64,000 nt of DNA from Candidatus Gracilibacteria bacterium GN02-873 (GCA_003260345.1 MORC01000001.1:558001-622000); one strand, 5' to 3'. Shown: positions 19,186 to 29,993, counted from the first letter of the stretch. The notes: a model not told the origin generated them from the letters alone. Translations and numbers: made by a program.

Positions 19186-20138
19186 ATTTTGAGAAGCAAC
19201 GAATAAATAGAAAATTTAAATGAAATGGGAAGCAAAAATTTTTTCGGCAATTCATGAATTTCACCACCGAGCTTTTGCTTAAACTGAGAAACTCCCATCA
19301 AAGGATCATCAGAATTATTAGGATCAGCCACTCCAAATAAATCATACATTTTTTTCCCATGATTTTTGGAAAATTTCATCGACTCCCAAAGCGTTAAATA
19401 ACTACTCGCCAGCTTCCGCCCCTCTGGATCGCTCGTCGAGGCGCCATAATAATACAGCGCTGTATCATGAGAAAATACAGAAATTGTCATCGCCAAATAT
19501 TTTCCATTGATTTTCGAGGCAATCATAAAAACATCGTTTCAAAGTTCTTGCAAAAATGTTTTATAATATTCACGAGAATTATGCGCAAATGCGTCGCGAG
19601 TTGTCGTTTCGTTGAGTAATTTCATCCACTCATCCAAAATTTCATCTGAAAAATTGGTAATAATTTCAATTTCTACTCATTTTTTTTCAGCATTCCGAAT
19701 CGCGTAACGCCCTTTCTGGGGCATATCAGCAATAATTTTCTCAGCATCATCTGCAAGTGAAATAATTCGCGTAAAAGGCGTCAAAAATTTACGAGAAACC
19801 TCCTTGGAAGACATTTTTTGAAATTTAGAAATTTCTTCAATCGGCTCAATCTGAATAAAAATCACTCATTTTTTTTGTAAAAAATTTTTTAATACTTCAA
19901 AACACTTTCAAAAATCTTCAGCAATTTGGAAGTTTTTCACTCATAAAATAAATGCCCCAAAGAATCCAGCTCCAACCGAGCGAATTTCCACCAAAAAAAA
20001 TGTAGAATCCGGATTTCCAAAATAAAAAACTTCCCTCGCCTGTCCAGATTTTGTCAAAATATTTTTCCATGCATCTGATTGCCAAAGGGAAAATTCAGGA
20101 ATATTTTTTCCAGAAAAATCAAAAACATCATATTTCAT
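19164..20138 (-). CDS. FemAB-like (GNAT-fold) peptidoglycan-bridge aminoacyltransferase
   Basis: 324 aa, rejoined over about five TGA-Gly codons. FemABX family features: the N-terminal SLWQSDAWKNIL (aligned to s.fqs..W..v), RYAIRNAEKKGVEIEI (the R..i(r/k)kA.k.Gv signature before the second GNAT domain) and the C-terminal ALYYYGASTSDPEGRKLASSY plus YDLFGV (matching YD..Gv). Such enzymes use aminoacyl-tRNA to add residues to the lipid II side chain. Single stand-alone gene between two terminator/promoter regions. Substrate amino acid cannot be told; Gly, Ala and Ser are all used in the family. Confidence 0.8.
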
Positions 20139-20178
20139 ACGAGAATTGTACCTATTTTTAAAAAAAATCAATAAAAAG

Positions 20179-20207
20179 TTGCAACTTTTGGGAAAAAGTG
20201 TTATAAT
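20179..20207 (+). promoter_or_regulatory. Promoter of the STAS gene
   Basis: TTGCAA (20179-20184), 17-nt spacer, TATAAT (20202-20207). Confidence 0.75.
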
Positions 20208-20230
20208 ACCGGTGTAATTATTTTTCGATT

Positions 20231-20587
20231 ATGCTTACACATCTAGAAATCAAAACGGCAGCAACAAATACTGGTATCAAGATTTTCACATTTGATGGTG
20301 AATTAGATGAGACGAATGTGGATAATACTTTTCCGAGTATTATCGAAAATATCGGCGATTTTAATGGCGCTAAAACACTTTTTAATCTCGAAAAACTCAA
20401 ATATCTCAACAGTAAATCCATTGGATATATTGCGGATATAGCCCAACGAACAGAGGATGGAAATGGGAAATTTGCCCTTTGTAATCTAACTCCAGAAGTC
20501 AATGACACGCTGGATCTCGTTGGTATTACTTCTATTTTGCCAGTGTTTAATTCCCAAGAAACAGCATTGATCGAGCTTTCAAAATAA
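20231..20587 (+). CDS. STAS-domain protein (anti-sigma factor antagonist-like)
   Basis: 118 aa, a single STAS fold: beta strand IKIFTFDGELDETNVD, the loop LFNLEKLKYLNSKSIGYI with the phosphorylatable-type Ser (NSKSIG corresponds to DSSGL in SpoIIAA), and a C-terminal helix. The DSSG motif is degenerate (NSKS). Such proteins bind anti-sigma kinases, but no RsbW/SpoIIAB-like kinase is nearby. It could also be a structural STAS protein. Confidence 0.8.
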   Translation: MLTHLEIKTAATNTGIKIFTFDGELDETNVDNTFPSIIENIGDFNGAKTLFNLEKLKYLNSKSIGYIADIAQRTEDGNGKFALCNLTPEVNDTLDLVGITSILPVFNSQETALIELSK

Positions 20588-20640
20588 AGCTTGACTTTTT
20601 TGTCTTTATCGTAAAATAAATATAAATAACAACTTTGCTT

Positions 20641-21891
20641 ATGGCTCCAAGATCTGGTGTACAAATCCGTGTCAACCCTGATACGCCTCGGGAAAACAAA
20701 AATCTTCCACAAACCCCTGTAACTCCCGAAATACAAGCAGAGCGCGCTCAGTTAGCAGCTCAAAATGAAGCCCAAAAAGAGCAAACAAGGGCTACAATTG
20801 GTATGGAAATTGCAAATCTTCGTAAACAATTGGAATTGGAGCAGGATGCGAATAAAAAATTTGAGCTTCAGCGACAAATCATACGTTTGGAGACTTTTTC
20901 GAATATTCAGGAATGAAAAAATATTTCAGATAAAAACCTCCAAAATGAAATTCGAAAAATTTTGGAATGAAAAAATACTGATACTTATCGCAATATTGAT
21001 CTGTTGACACTCAAATCAAAAGGCATTGATATCGCCCCACTCACGCTCGTATACAAAAATAAAACCGATACTGTTTCTACTGAAAAAATGTCTGAAAATG
21101 AAGAATTTGTGGTAAATTTCGGGGGAAATATGAGTTTGGCTCAAAAAACTGGTGCTGGTGATATTTTCCCAGCCACGGTACGACAAGTGGAAATTAACGG
21201 CATAAAGGCAGAACGAGGCAATAATCCTCGCCCAGGATATTACGATGCTAATGGCCGATATGTACCAATTTATGATGGTTATCAGGTGAAAATTTTAAAA
21301 ATGGGAAATGCGACAAATGAGGATTCTGCGGCGATTCAGCAGCGCCTCAAATATACTGAAGAAGAATCACGTCAACAAGCCCTTTCCTTCAATGAAGAAG
21401 TTCAAATGAACCAAAAAGGTGCAGAAGTTTGGAATAATCCAGAATTTCAAAATCGTTTGCAAGCAATGTGTTCTCGCCTGAAAATCAATCCAGAACACCT
21501 AAAAGTTGTAATGCATAAAGAATCAGGAATTAACCCGCAGGCACATAATAGAAATTCTGGTGCTACTGGACTGATTCAATTTATGCCAAAAACTGCAAGA
21601 GGGTTATGAACTACTGTCGACGCACTCTATAACATGAGTGCATCACAACAATTAGAATATGTGGAAAAGTATTACAGCCCATATGCCGGAAAACTTAACT
21701 CCCCTGCTGATCTGTATCTTGCAACATTCTACCCATATGCAATTGGGAAATCTTCTGATTTTGTGGTTGGAAGCGAAATCAGCTTAGCTGAAGCTCGGGA
21801 AATTGCACGACAAAATCCTGGAATTGCCAAGTTTTCAAACAATCCAAATGGCATTACAGTTGCAGCCTTCAATAACTATGTATACGCTTAA
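20641..21891 (+). CDS. Lytic transglycosylase-like (SLT) protein
   Basis: 416 aa. The N-terminus is Pro/Gln-rich, followed by a coiled-coil region (MEIANLRKQLELEQDANKKF) with no signal peptide or membrane helix. The middle has the segment RPGYYDANGRYVPIYDGYQVK. The C-terminal domain has the SLT lysozyme fold: HKESGINPQAHNRNSGATG with the catalytic Glu, then LIQFMPKTARGLG, where the final G is TGA. Three or four TGA-Gly codons in total. Cleaves the glycan strand of peptidoglycan in relatives; export would need a non-Sec route, as for phage-type or holin-released enzymes. Confidence 0.8.
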
Positions 21892-21916
21892 AAAAATCCC
21901 GAAGAGGGATTTTTTT
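21891..21916. terminator. Bidirectional terminator
   Basis: AAAAAATCCC / GGGATTTTTT stem between the convergent stops at 21891 and 21915. Confidence 0.85.
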
Positions 21917-23078
21917 AAAATAACGATTCTTGTAATTTGTCTACAGAAATGCTTGGATGTCAAATTTTATAGAGCTTTCATAAAATTTCCTTCGGTTCAT
22001 ATGATGCGAAAGAAATTTTGCCAGAAAAAATAGCTTCGATCAATTCTGAAACATCAATTTTCTTACTATCCAGCAAATATATTTCTCATTCAAAAGAAAT
22101 ATAAATTTTATTTATCAAATCAACCGATATTCCAATAGGATTAGGAGTATTTTGTAAATTTTCAAGCAATTTTTGATATTGGGAAAAAGATTGAATATCA
22201 ATAGTAGAAATTTCCTTTTTTTCTGGTATTATAACACAATCTGCTGGCAGAAGAGATTTAAATTCATATTTTTTTAGATTCTCGATATATTCTTCGGTCA
22301 GAATTTTTTCAGAAATATTACTAAAAATAATTTCAGGGATTTCTACATCGGTAATGATTTTCGTAAGTTGTTGTGATAAAAATGCCACATCTCGGCTATT
22401 TTGTAGTCATTCACGCATTTTAGGAGTAAGCGTGTCAAGATTTTTAAAAATACCATCCAGAGTATCAAATTTTGACAGCAAATCAATAGCTTTTTTGGGG
22501 CCAAATCCAGAAATCCCAGGAATATTATCAGAACTATCCCCCACGATCGCCAAATAATCACGAACTTTCTCTGGAGGAATTCAGAATTTTTCAATCACAT
22601 CAGCTCGACGCATAAATTTTCGCTTCATGGCATCATAAATATGCACTTTTCCATCCTCTACAAATTGACATAAATCTTTATCTGATGAAATAATCACGAC
22701 CTGATAATCGGAATTTTTATATTTCTCTGCGATTGTTCCCATAACATCATCTGCCTCATATCACTCTACGCCAATTACTTGAATTTTTGCGGATTCAAAC
22801 AATGAAAAAACGCCTTCAATCTGACAACGAAGATTGTCTGGCATTCTATCACGAGTACCCTTATATTCAGAAAAAATCTCTGACCGAAATGAGACTCCCA
22901 CATCTGTAGCAACCACAAGTTGTGAATCAGGATTTTCTTCAATCAAATTTTTTAGGAATTTCGCGACACCAAAAATAGCGTTTATTTGCATACCTGAGCG
23001 AGTATGCATTTCAGGAATAGCATAAAACATTCGATAAATCAAGTTGTACGCATCAATAACAAAAAGATTTTTTTTCAT
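21915..23078 (-). CDS. DNA polymerase I-type 5'-3' exonuclease with partial exo-like tail, no polymerase domain
   Basis: 387 aa. FEN-type nuclease: VIDAYNLIYRMFYA, EYKGTRDRMPD, the acidic GYEADDVMGTIAE and SSDKDLCQFV, and the helix-hairpin-helix GDSSDNIPGISGFGPKKA. After about residue 290 a further 100 residues (NPIGISVDLINKIYISFEGE..., ISFASYEPKEILGKL) resemble the start of the inactive 3'-5' exonuclease domain of Pol I, and then the gene stops with TAA. The polymerase domain is missing. Several Gly are TGA. Likely role: removing RNA primers and flaps. It is the last gene of the dTMP operon. Confidence 0.9.
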
Positions 23079-23088
23079 ATCAATCAAA

Positions 23089-23529
23089 TTAATCTTGTAT
23101 AATGGAAAATCCCTGTCATTCCAGCATTTTTCGTAAAAATTTTCCTTCTAATTTTCCAGGTAAAAAATGCATATGCCAATGCTCTACACTTCTTCCGTCA
23201 GCAATATTTTCATGAAAATTTTCCCGTGTGAATGAAAAATAGAGTTTATCGAAGAAAAATTTTTCCATAAAATGATGAATTTCTCACATCTCTATCCATT
23301 CATCAGGAGAAAATTCGGAAGCAAACTTGTGATGAGCTATGGGAACAACCATCAAATGCTCATGGGTTCCAACATATGGATATTTATTATATACAATTCT
23401 CCATGATTTCCCTTCCCAAAGAATATAATCACGATCTAGCTGGGGTTCACAAAATGGGCATTGATCTCGACCCAACATTCATTTTTGAATAATTTGGTCA
23501 TATTCTTCTCTATTTTGCAGTTTTATCAT
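23089..23529 (-). CDS. HIT-family nucleotide hydrolase/transferase
   Basis: 146 aa. The N-terminal zinc-like pair CPFC is followed by the family core: WRIVYNKYPYVGTHEHLMVVP and the HxHxH motif as HWHMHFLPG. Three TGA-Gly codons, including KGMLG near the start. The chosen ATG (23527-23529) overlaps the tmk 3' end by 20 nt and gives a normal length. HIT proteins hydrolyse AMP-, ADP- or dinucleotide derivatives; the exact substrate is unknown. In this operon a nucleotide clean-up role is plausible. Confidence 0.85.
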
Positions 23530-24148
23530 AAAAATTATTGATAATATCACGAATCTGTTGAGCTACATCACCAGGATCTCGGTTTCCATTAATTCTAAAA
23601 AACCTCCCTTCAAGCATCTCTAATTGCGCACATTTTTCGTATCCGCGCTGCGTATCCAAATAAAATTGACGCCCCATTGTTTCCCATTTATCACCCCTAG
23701 CATCAAAAACTCGATTCATTGCAGTATCAATATTAGTATCAATATAAAATACTATATCAGGTATCAGATCCTCAATAGCATCAGCATTTATCGACATCAC
23801 TTTATCAAAGCCAAGTCTCTGAGCTTCACCCTGATATGCAAGCGAAGACAAAAAGCTACGATCAGACACAATAATACTGCCTGCATGCAATTCTGGAATC
23901 AATTTAGTATGAATCAACTGAGCGCGAGACGCTGCATACAAATACGCATTTGTGAGTGGGTGCATAAAATCATCATCCCAAGTTTTCGCTTGAGCAAGGG
24001 ATCGAATATCTTGTGCAATTGGCGTCGATCCGGGTTCGTGTACCTGCAAAATCTTTTTCTCAGGAAATTTTTTCTGCAAAAATTCTACCAATTTTTTCGA
24101 TTGCGTAGATTTTCACGCTCAGGCAATGCCCTCAAAAACAATATACAT
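23510..24148 (-). CDS. tmk: Thymidylate kinase
   Basis: 212 aa, phosphorylates dTMP to dTDP. The P-loop reads FEGIAGAGKSTQS, in which the two Gly of AGAG are both TGA; without recoding the enzyme has no start. VHEPGSTPIAQDIR is the DR(Y/E)PG-type region, and SDRSFLSSLAYQGEA holds the DR(Y/F)..S..AYQG signature of TMP kinase. Fourth from last in a run of nucleotide genes, with 10 nt to thyA. Confidence 0.95.
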
Positions 24149-24158
24149 AATATAAAAA

Positions 24159-25103
24159 TTAAACAGCGATAGGAGCGGAAATGGCTGGGTACGGGTCGTA
24201 ATTTTCGAGTGTAAAATCAGAAAATTCAAATGCAAATAAATCTCGCTTTTCAGGATTTAAAATCATACGAGGAAATGAACGAGGTACTCGAGTAAGCTGA
24301 TCCTGAACTTGATTTATATGATTATTATAAATATGCACATCACCAAATGTGTGAATAAATTCTCAAGCCTCGAGTCCTGTACAATGTGCTATCATCATTG
24401 TCAAAAGCGCGTATGATGCAATATTAAAAGGAACACCCAAAAAGACGTCGGCAGATCGTTGATAGAGCTGACATGACAACTTTCCATTCGCGACATAAAA
24501 TTGAAACAACGTGTGGCATGGAGGTGGGGCACTATCCTTATCCTTAATAAGGGTTTCAATTTCTCCCACATTCCAACCAGAAACGATATTTCGACGAGAA
24601 TATGGGTCATTTAAAATGGTATTTAAGGCGTTAGAAATCTGGTCTATAGAAATACCTTCTCGGGTATCCCAAGATCTCCATTGTTTTCAATAAACAGGGC
24701 CAAGATCTCCCCATTTTTGTGCGAATTCTGTATTATTTTTAATTTTTTCTACAAAACTAGCAAGCTCATAATGCCATTCTGGTGAATATCGAGGAAATTT
24801 TTCTGATAAATTATTTTGTTTAATATATACCGAGAAAGCCCATTCATTCCATATTTTTACATCATTTTTTACCAAATAACGAATATTGGTATCGCCTGAC
24901 AAAAACCAAATCAACTCATGAATAATCGCCTTTAAATACATTTTTTTGGTGGTCAGAAGCGGAAATCCCTCAGATAAATCAAATCGCATCTGATGGCCAA
25001 AAATTGACTTTGTTCCAATCCCTGTGCGATCAGGTCGATCCACGCCATTTGATAAAATTTTTTGAAGCAAATCCAAATATTGCTGTTCGCCAAAATTACC
25101 CAT
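24159..25103 (-). CDS. thyA: Thymidylate synthase
   Basis: 314 aa ThyA type. [19 protein letters not shown], the folate site [12 protein letters not shown], the catalytic Cys in [12 protein letters not shown] and [18 protein letters not shown], and the C-terminal [11 protein letters not shown]. Two TGA-Gly codons restore VYGKQW and GLEAGEF(I)H. It converts dUMP plus methylene-THF to dTMP and DHF. The start overlaps the folA stop. Confidence 0.97.
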
Positions 25104-25572
25104 TTTTACGAATTAAAGAAATAAAGTAGCCATCGGAAAATTCTTGTCGTGAAATTTCTTCAAAATTCTGACGAAATTCATTCACAAAAATATTTCATGA
25201 AAAATCATTTTTTAGTAGTGTCAACTCGACTGAATCAATCAATTTTTTTTCAAAAAACTGATTATATAGAGAAGCACCACCGATTACAAAAATTTTTCGT
25301 TGTTCATTTTCCAGTGAACGAAGCATTTCAGAAATACCAGAAAAACATTCGATATTATCGATTTTTTCGCGCGTGAGAACAATATTTCGTCGACCAGAAA
25401 GTGGGCGAAATTTTTCTGGAATCGAAAAAAAAGTATTTCGCCCCATAATCACAACCTGACCAAGCGTCAGATTTTTAAAATGCACTAAATCCTCAGGAAT
25501 GTGCCATGCAAGTTCATTGTCGCGCCCGATTACGCGTTTTTCTGTCATAGCAAGAATTGCGGTAATTTTCAT
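25096..25572 (-). CDS. folA: Dihydrofolate reductase
   Basis: 158 aa. Opening block [29 protein letters not shown], then [24 protein letters not shown] and the NADPH loop [13 protein letters not shown]. One TGA-Gly near the C-terminus. It regenerates THF for the adjacent ThyA. The start is taken at MKITA; a longer upstream frame lies inside dut and is not used. Its last codons overlap the thyA start. Confidence 0.96.
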
Positions 25573-25573
25573 G

Positions 25574-26002
25574 TTATTTTTTTCCAGTAGTACCAAATCC
25601 ACCTCGGTCCACATTTCCCATCGTCTCAACAAATTCAATTATCGGTTTTTCAATTTTTACAAAAATTCCTTGCCCAATACGTTCACCCACAGGAATAGTC
25701 ACCGATTCATTTCACATATTGATAAATGGAAATTTGATTGTATCAGTATCGCCGCAATAATCATTATCAATAATTCCAACACTATTTACTTGCATTAAGC
25801 CATAATTTTTAAAAGTCGATGAACGCGGCGCTGTCATAAGCATAAAACCCTCAGGCGTTTCCACGACGGTTCCAGTCTCCACAAGGCCCCATTCGCCTGG
25901 GGCAAAAGTTTTCTCCTCAGAAGCATAAAAATCAAATGCACAAGCACCTGAAGTCTTATATTCTATGGGAAAATCGTGATTTTTTTTGATGCGAACTTTC
26001 AT
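25574..26002 (-). CDS. dut: dUTP diphosphatase
   Basis: 142 aa trimeric dUTPase. Motif 1 GACAFDFYAS, motif 2 APRSSTFKN, motif 3 VNSVGIIDNDYCGD, motif 4 region RIGQGIFVKIE and motif 5 DRGGFGTTGKK at the very end. A TGA-Gly joins the two halves (NMGNESVTIPVG). Makes dUMP for ThyA and keeps uracil out of DNA. Overlaps folA closely. Confidence 0.96.
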
Positions 26003-26092
26003 AAAAATTTTTTAAAAATAAAATCCTGCATAGTATACAGAATTTTTATTTTTTTCCAATAAGAATTTTTGTTTTTTGATACAAAAATTTTT

Positions 26093-26635
26093 CTATTTTT
26101 CTTGATAACTTGTAAAATTATCTTCACCCTCGGCATAGCGTCCAACTTTTCGATAATCTTTCTCTGGACGTGCCGACATTTGCGCAAACAATAATTGAGC
26201 AATTTCCATTCCTGGTCGCAAAATAATAGGAATACTATTCATATTCGCGAGTTCAAATGTGATATTGAGGTAGTGTCCCGGATTGATCAATCCTGCGGTA
26301 TTATGAACAATAAGCCCCAAACGAGCCAATGAAGATTTTCCAGAAAGTTGAATCAAAAATTTTTCTGAACCAAATTTTTCAAGACTCATTCCAAGAATAG
26401 TTGTCCCAGGATGCAACGTAAAAAATTCATCATCACGAAGTTCAATTTCGCGATATTCTGGTAAAATTTTTTTCACAGGATCAATCACGGGGCTTTTATA
26501 ATCATCCACCACAAGAAATTTATTCCCCAAGCGAATGTCATAACTTGCCGGTTGCAAGCGCGAATTATCAAAATCAGTGATCAAAATATCGCCAGATTCG
26601 ATATTTTTTTGAATGTCAATATCTGATAAAAACAT
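26093..26635 (-). CDS. dcd: dCTP deaminase
   Basis: 180 aa, dUTPase-fold enzyme. SRLQPASYDIRLGN, FTLHPGTTILGMS, SGKSSLARLGLIVHNTAGLINPG with the catalytic Glu replaced region ITFELANMN, and PGMEIAQLLF. No TGA. It supplies dUTP (or dUMP if bifunctional) from dCTP. About 90 nt separate it from dut. Confidence 0.93.
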   Translation of the reverse strand: MFLSDIDIQKNIESGDILITDFDNSRLQPASYDIRLGNKFLVVDDYKSPVIDPVKKILPEYREIELRDDEFFTLHPGTTILGMSLEKFGSEKFLIQLSGKSSLARLGLIVHNTAGLINPGHYLNITFELANMNSIPIILRPGMEIAQLLFAQMSARPEKDYRKVGRYAEGEDNFTSYQEK

Positions 26636-26638
26636 ACT

Positions 26639-28957
26639 TTATTTATGGATAGTAACCCCAGCCAAATAATATTGAATAATTTTTTTATAATCCCAACCCT
26701 GCTCTGCAAAGCGTGTCGCTCCAATTCAGGAAATTCCAACTCCATGTCCGGATTGTGTTTGATTCACACCTGCTGGATCATCTACCGACTGCAAATAGGC
26801 GATATTTTCACAATTTTTTCCATTATTTTTTTGGCAATATTCGCTATACGAAAGCGTGCGACCAGCCGAACGAGAAAAATACCACGGCTTAATAATTTTA
26901 TCATTATAAAAAATAACTTCTCAGGCAGTGGCATCTACCATTTTTGCAACATTTGGCGAACGAAGCTCATATCCAAGCCCCAAATAACGCTGAAACGAAT
27001 TTGGATCGTCACTTCCATCGTAGCGATCTGTATTATATTTGCGATTTTCCTTTTGCATGTAAAAAGTCGCATAACCACGCGCCGCCACGGCAATTGTTTT
27101 AATTTTTTCAGGCAAATCCCCATTAGAAACTTCACCCAATCCTTTCAAATAATATTCCATCGGCAAATGATTGATAACTGCCAATTTTCCATTTTGGTTA
27201 AAAATTTCAATTGTATCACGGAAAATATTATCGTTATAGCGATTTTGCTTATCCCAATAAGGTTTTCTAGACCATGAATTAATCTCAATAGCGCTCGATG
27301 CAAGCAAAAAATTGATCACCTCAAAATTCTCGGATCCAATTTTTACTGCTATTTTTCCATTATTGGTTGGATGAATAGAAATTTTTTCTCCGCGAGAAAT
27401 ATTTTTGGTCTGATTATCAAGAAGCGCCTTTGCATCAGCATTTTCAAATGCTGATAATTCAATAAAATTCTGATTTTCTAGGTACGAAAGTTTTACACGA
27501 AATTTTTGGTCAGAATAATTATTTTGAGCCAAGCTTTGACGCATTTCTGAGGTAATATTTCTATTGATAGAAATATTGTTTTGTGTAACGCTTGGTGTAA
27601 TTGTTGGTTGAATAGTTGGCTGTATTTTGAGTCCAAAATTTTCACCAAAAAGTCCAGATGAAGAGTTATTCTGAGGAATAGGAGTCGCTGGAGTTGGTAC
27701 TACATTCTGCGTCATTGCAGGAGGATTATACCCCTGAGATAATTCTTTGCGCCAAGCAGGAAGTGAAGCGTAAATATTTTTTCCTGGACAATTGGTGATT
27801 CCAACATCTTTATGCCCCAAAAGTGCTGGTGTATATACAACCTGAATCGGATAACACGAAGATTGATTACAAGTTTTAAAGCCCATAACCGTCGCATTCA
27901 GGTCAATATTATATTTTCGTGCAGCCATATCAATCGCAGTTTTGAGGCCAATTTCCTGGTTTGCATTCAAATATCCATGTTCATAATCCCCAAGCACAGA
28001 AATTCCTACGGAACCAATATTATTATAGGCTGCATGCGCACCAACTACATAATCTCCACCGGCACGGCCCTCATAAATTCTCCCATTCTGACCGACAATA
28101 TAGTTGTAACCGATATCTCCCCAACCGCGCGTAACGGCATGGTATGCGTAAATTGCGCGCAAAATCTCTTCATCAGAACGACCATCCAACTTATCAGCCG
28201 TATGATGAACAACTATTTTATTCACTTTTTGCACCTTCTGAATAGGCCAAACAAGTTCTTGTCCATTCTCTGTACGAATCATTTCTGTCGTAGTAAATTG
28301 GTTAGCAAGTTTTTCTCCAACAAATTTGTTGATATCAGCCAGTTTTTGTGCAGCTTTTTTTTGTTTTTCAGTTTTTGGTTTTGAAGCTTGACCAAGATTC
28401 GCGTGCTTGATGGCAAGCTGTTTTGGGTGATTCGCATAGCGCAAAGTTTCATCAGCGCCCCATTGTGCACGAGAAATCACCATCGGATCAGCGATAGTTT
28501 CTAGTGGTGAAAAAGCCAATTTTTTACCTTCTGGAAGCGTATTGATAGCGTACAAAGTCAGGTTTTCAATGTCATGAATTTTCTCGTGATTATACAAAAT
28601 TTCAAAAGAGATTTTGTTAGAAAGCTTCGTAATAATCGGAAAAGAATAAAATTCTAAAGTTTCATCCGCATCTTCCAAATCCAGGCATTCTGAAAATTCC
28701 TCCCCAGAAACTAAAAATTTGGCACAAAGGCCCTCAGGATGAGAAAAATTGGATTCTACAAAATCCTTATCAAGTCCCAAGTACCAAGTATTTTTTGGCT
28801 TTTCAAGGGCTACCTCAAAAGTGTTTTCCGCGTTTTTTTGTGGGAAAATCTCTGAAATTTCCATATTATATTCGGGAACAATTTTGACAAAAAATCCTAA
28901 AAAAATTGCTCCAATAAGCAAAAAACTCGCAAGCGAATAAGAAAAAATTTTTTTCAT
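26639..28957 (-). CDS. Fusion of N-acetylmuramoyl-L-alanine amidase (PGRP) and SpoIID/LytB domain, membrane-anchored
   Basis: 772 aa. N-terminal signal-anchor (residues about 5-27), a beta-rich domain to about 150, then a peptidoglycan-recognition amidase: HHTAD (251-255) and GHKDVGITNCPG (about 381-392) give the zinc ligands His, His and Cys. A Pro/Asn/Gln linker follows, then a SpoIID-type domain with LGEVSNGDLPEKIKTIAVAA, the YDGSDDPNSFQRYLG loop and the closing GHGVGISGIGATRFAEQG. The last 90 residues depend on one TGA-Gly. Predicted to cut stem peptides and glycan strands of the wall. It is 3 nt upstream of dcd and thus heads the dTMP operon. Confidence 0.9.
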
Positions 28958-28986
28958 TTGACGAAAAGAAGAAAGAATGGTACAAT
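28958..28986 (+). promoter_or_regulatory. Promoter of the 29009 gene
   Basis: TTGACG (28958-28963), 17-nt spacer, TACAAT (28981-28986). Confidence 0.7.
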
Positions 28987-29008
28987 TTAAAAAATATGTT
29001 TACATAAT

Positions 29009-29854
29009 ATGGCTTTTACTCCAGAAATCAAGAATTTTATCAAAAATACGATTATTTTTACGCTCATTTTTGCAGTTGTAATCCATTTTTCGTGGGAATA
29101 TTTTTCATCACTTTCGAGTTCATCAGCGCAAGCCCATAATAATGCAAATTTTGAGAATGCAAATATCTCGTATGTTGGAAATTCCGCAACAGCACTTTCT
29201 CTTCGTATTGGTGGAATTATTCCGCAAAAAAATACTAATTTGTCAAATAATTCTGTTGATAATATTATTTCGATTGCCGAAGTTCTCAATAATCCCGTTG
29301 CTGGACAGGAAAAACTCATCGCGTCAAATATGACAGCGATTACAGCTTATGCAAATATTCTCAAAACCGATATTGTCGCAATGCTAGATACAGCCGCAAA
29401 TCGCCAAGCAAGCCTTGATAATCACATTTCTCTCCTCAAAAGTTATTATCTCAAAACACAGGAACGATTAAATATTATTGGAGAGCAAAAAACTGAAGTT
29501 CAAAGTCTTCTTGCCAATGCGACCAATGCGCAGAATACTGCCAAAAATACGCTTCAAAATTCATATAATGTGTTTGAATATTCTGGTGTAAATAGTGCCA
29601 TCAACGATTATTTGGATGCCAAAAATCTCGATTCTCGTATGAAAATTTACGCGATTTATTTGGATCGATTTGAAAAATCATATCTTGCCCTACAAAACAA
29701 AAATCGAAAAATTCTTGACGCGCTTATGAATAATCGCGAAGGAATAATCAGAAAAAGTATGGTGGTCATTCCTGATACGGGAACCGATATCATCAAAGAA
29801 CTTGGCCTGATTCAGTCAGAAGCCGACTATAAAGCAAAACAAGCCCTTCAATAG
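29009..29854 (+). CDS. Single-pass membrane protein of unknown function
   Basis: 281 aa. One N-terminal helix (TIIFTLIFAVVIHFSWEYF) puts the rest outside. The ectodomain is Asn/Ala-rich and long-helical (SLLANATNAQNTAKNTLQNSYNV is one such stretch), with no Cys and no known motif. Own promoter and a terminator right behind. The next gene (733-aa membrane protein) lies on the same strand 140 nt on. Confidence 0.7.
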   Translation: MAFTPEIKNFIKNTIIFTLIFAVVIHFSWEYFSSLSSSSAQAHNNANFENANISYVGNSATALSLRIGGIIPQKNTNLSNNSVDNIISIAEVLNNPVAGQEKLIASNMTAITAYANILKTDIVAMLDTAANRQASLDNHISLLKSYYLKTQERLNIIGEQKTEVQSLLANATNAQNTAKNTLQNSYNVFEYSGVNSAINDYLDAKNLDSRMKIYAIYLDRFEKSYLALQNKNRKILDALMNNREGIIRKSMVVIPDTGTDIIKELGLIQSEADYKAKQALQ

Positions 29855-29866
29855 GGTTTTTGTTTT
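29837..29866 (+). terminator. Terminator behind the 29009 gene
   Basis: AAAACAAGCCCT / AGGGTTTTTGTTTT imperfect hairpin overlapping the stop codon, ending in T runs. Confidence 0.65.
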
Positions 29867-29993
29867 TAGAAAAATTTCAAAAAATGTGTCATAAAAATAT
29901 TTTAAAAAATGTCAATACAAAAAATGAAAAAACCAAAAAATACTTGCAAAAAAAATGAAAATATGATTTAATACATGTAATATTTTTCTCTTT

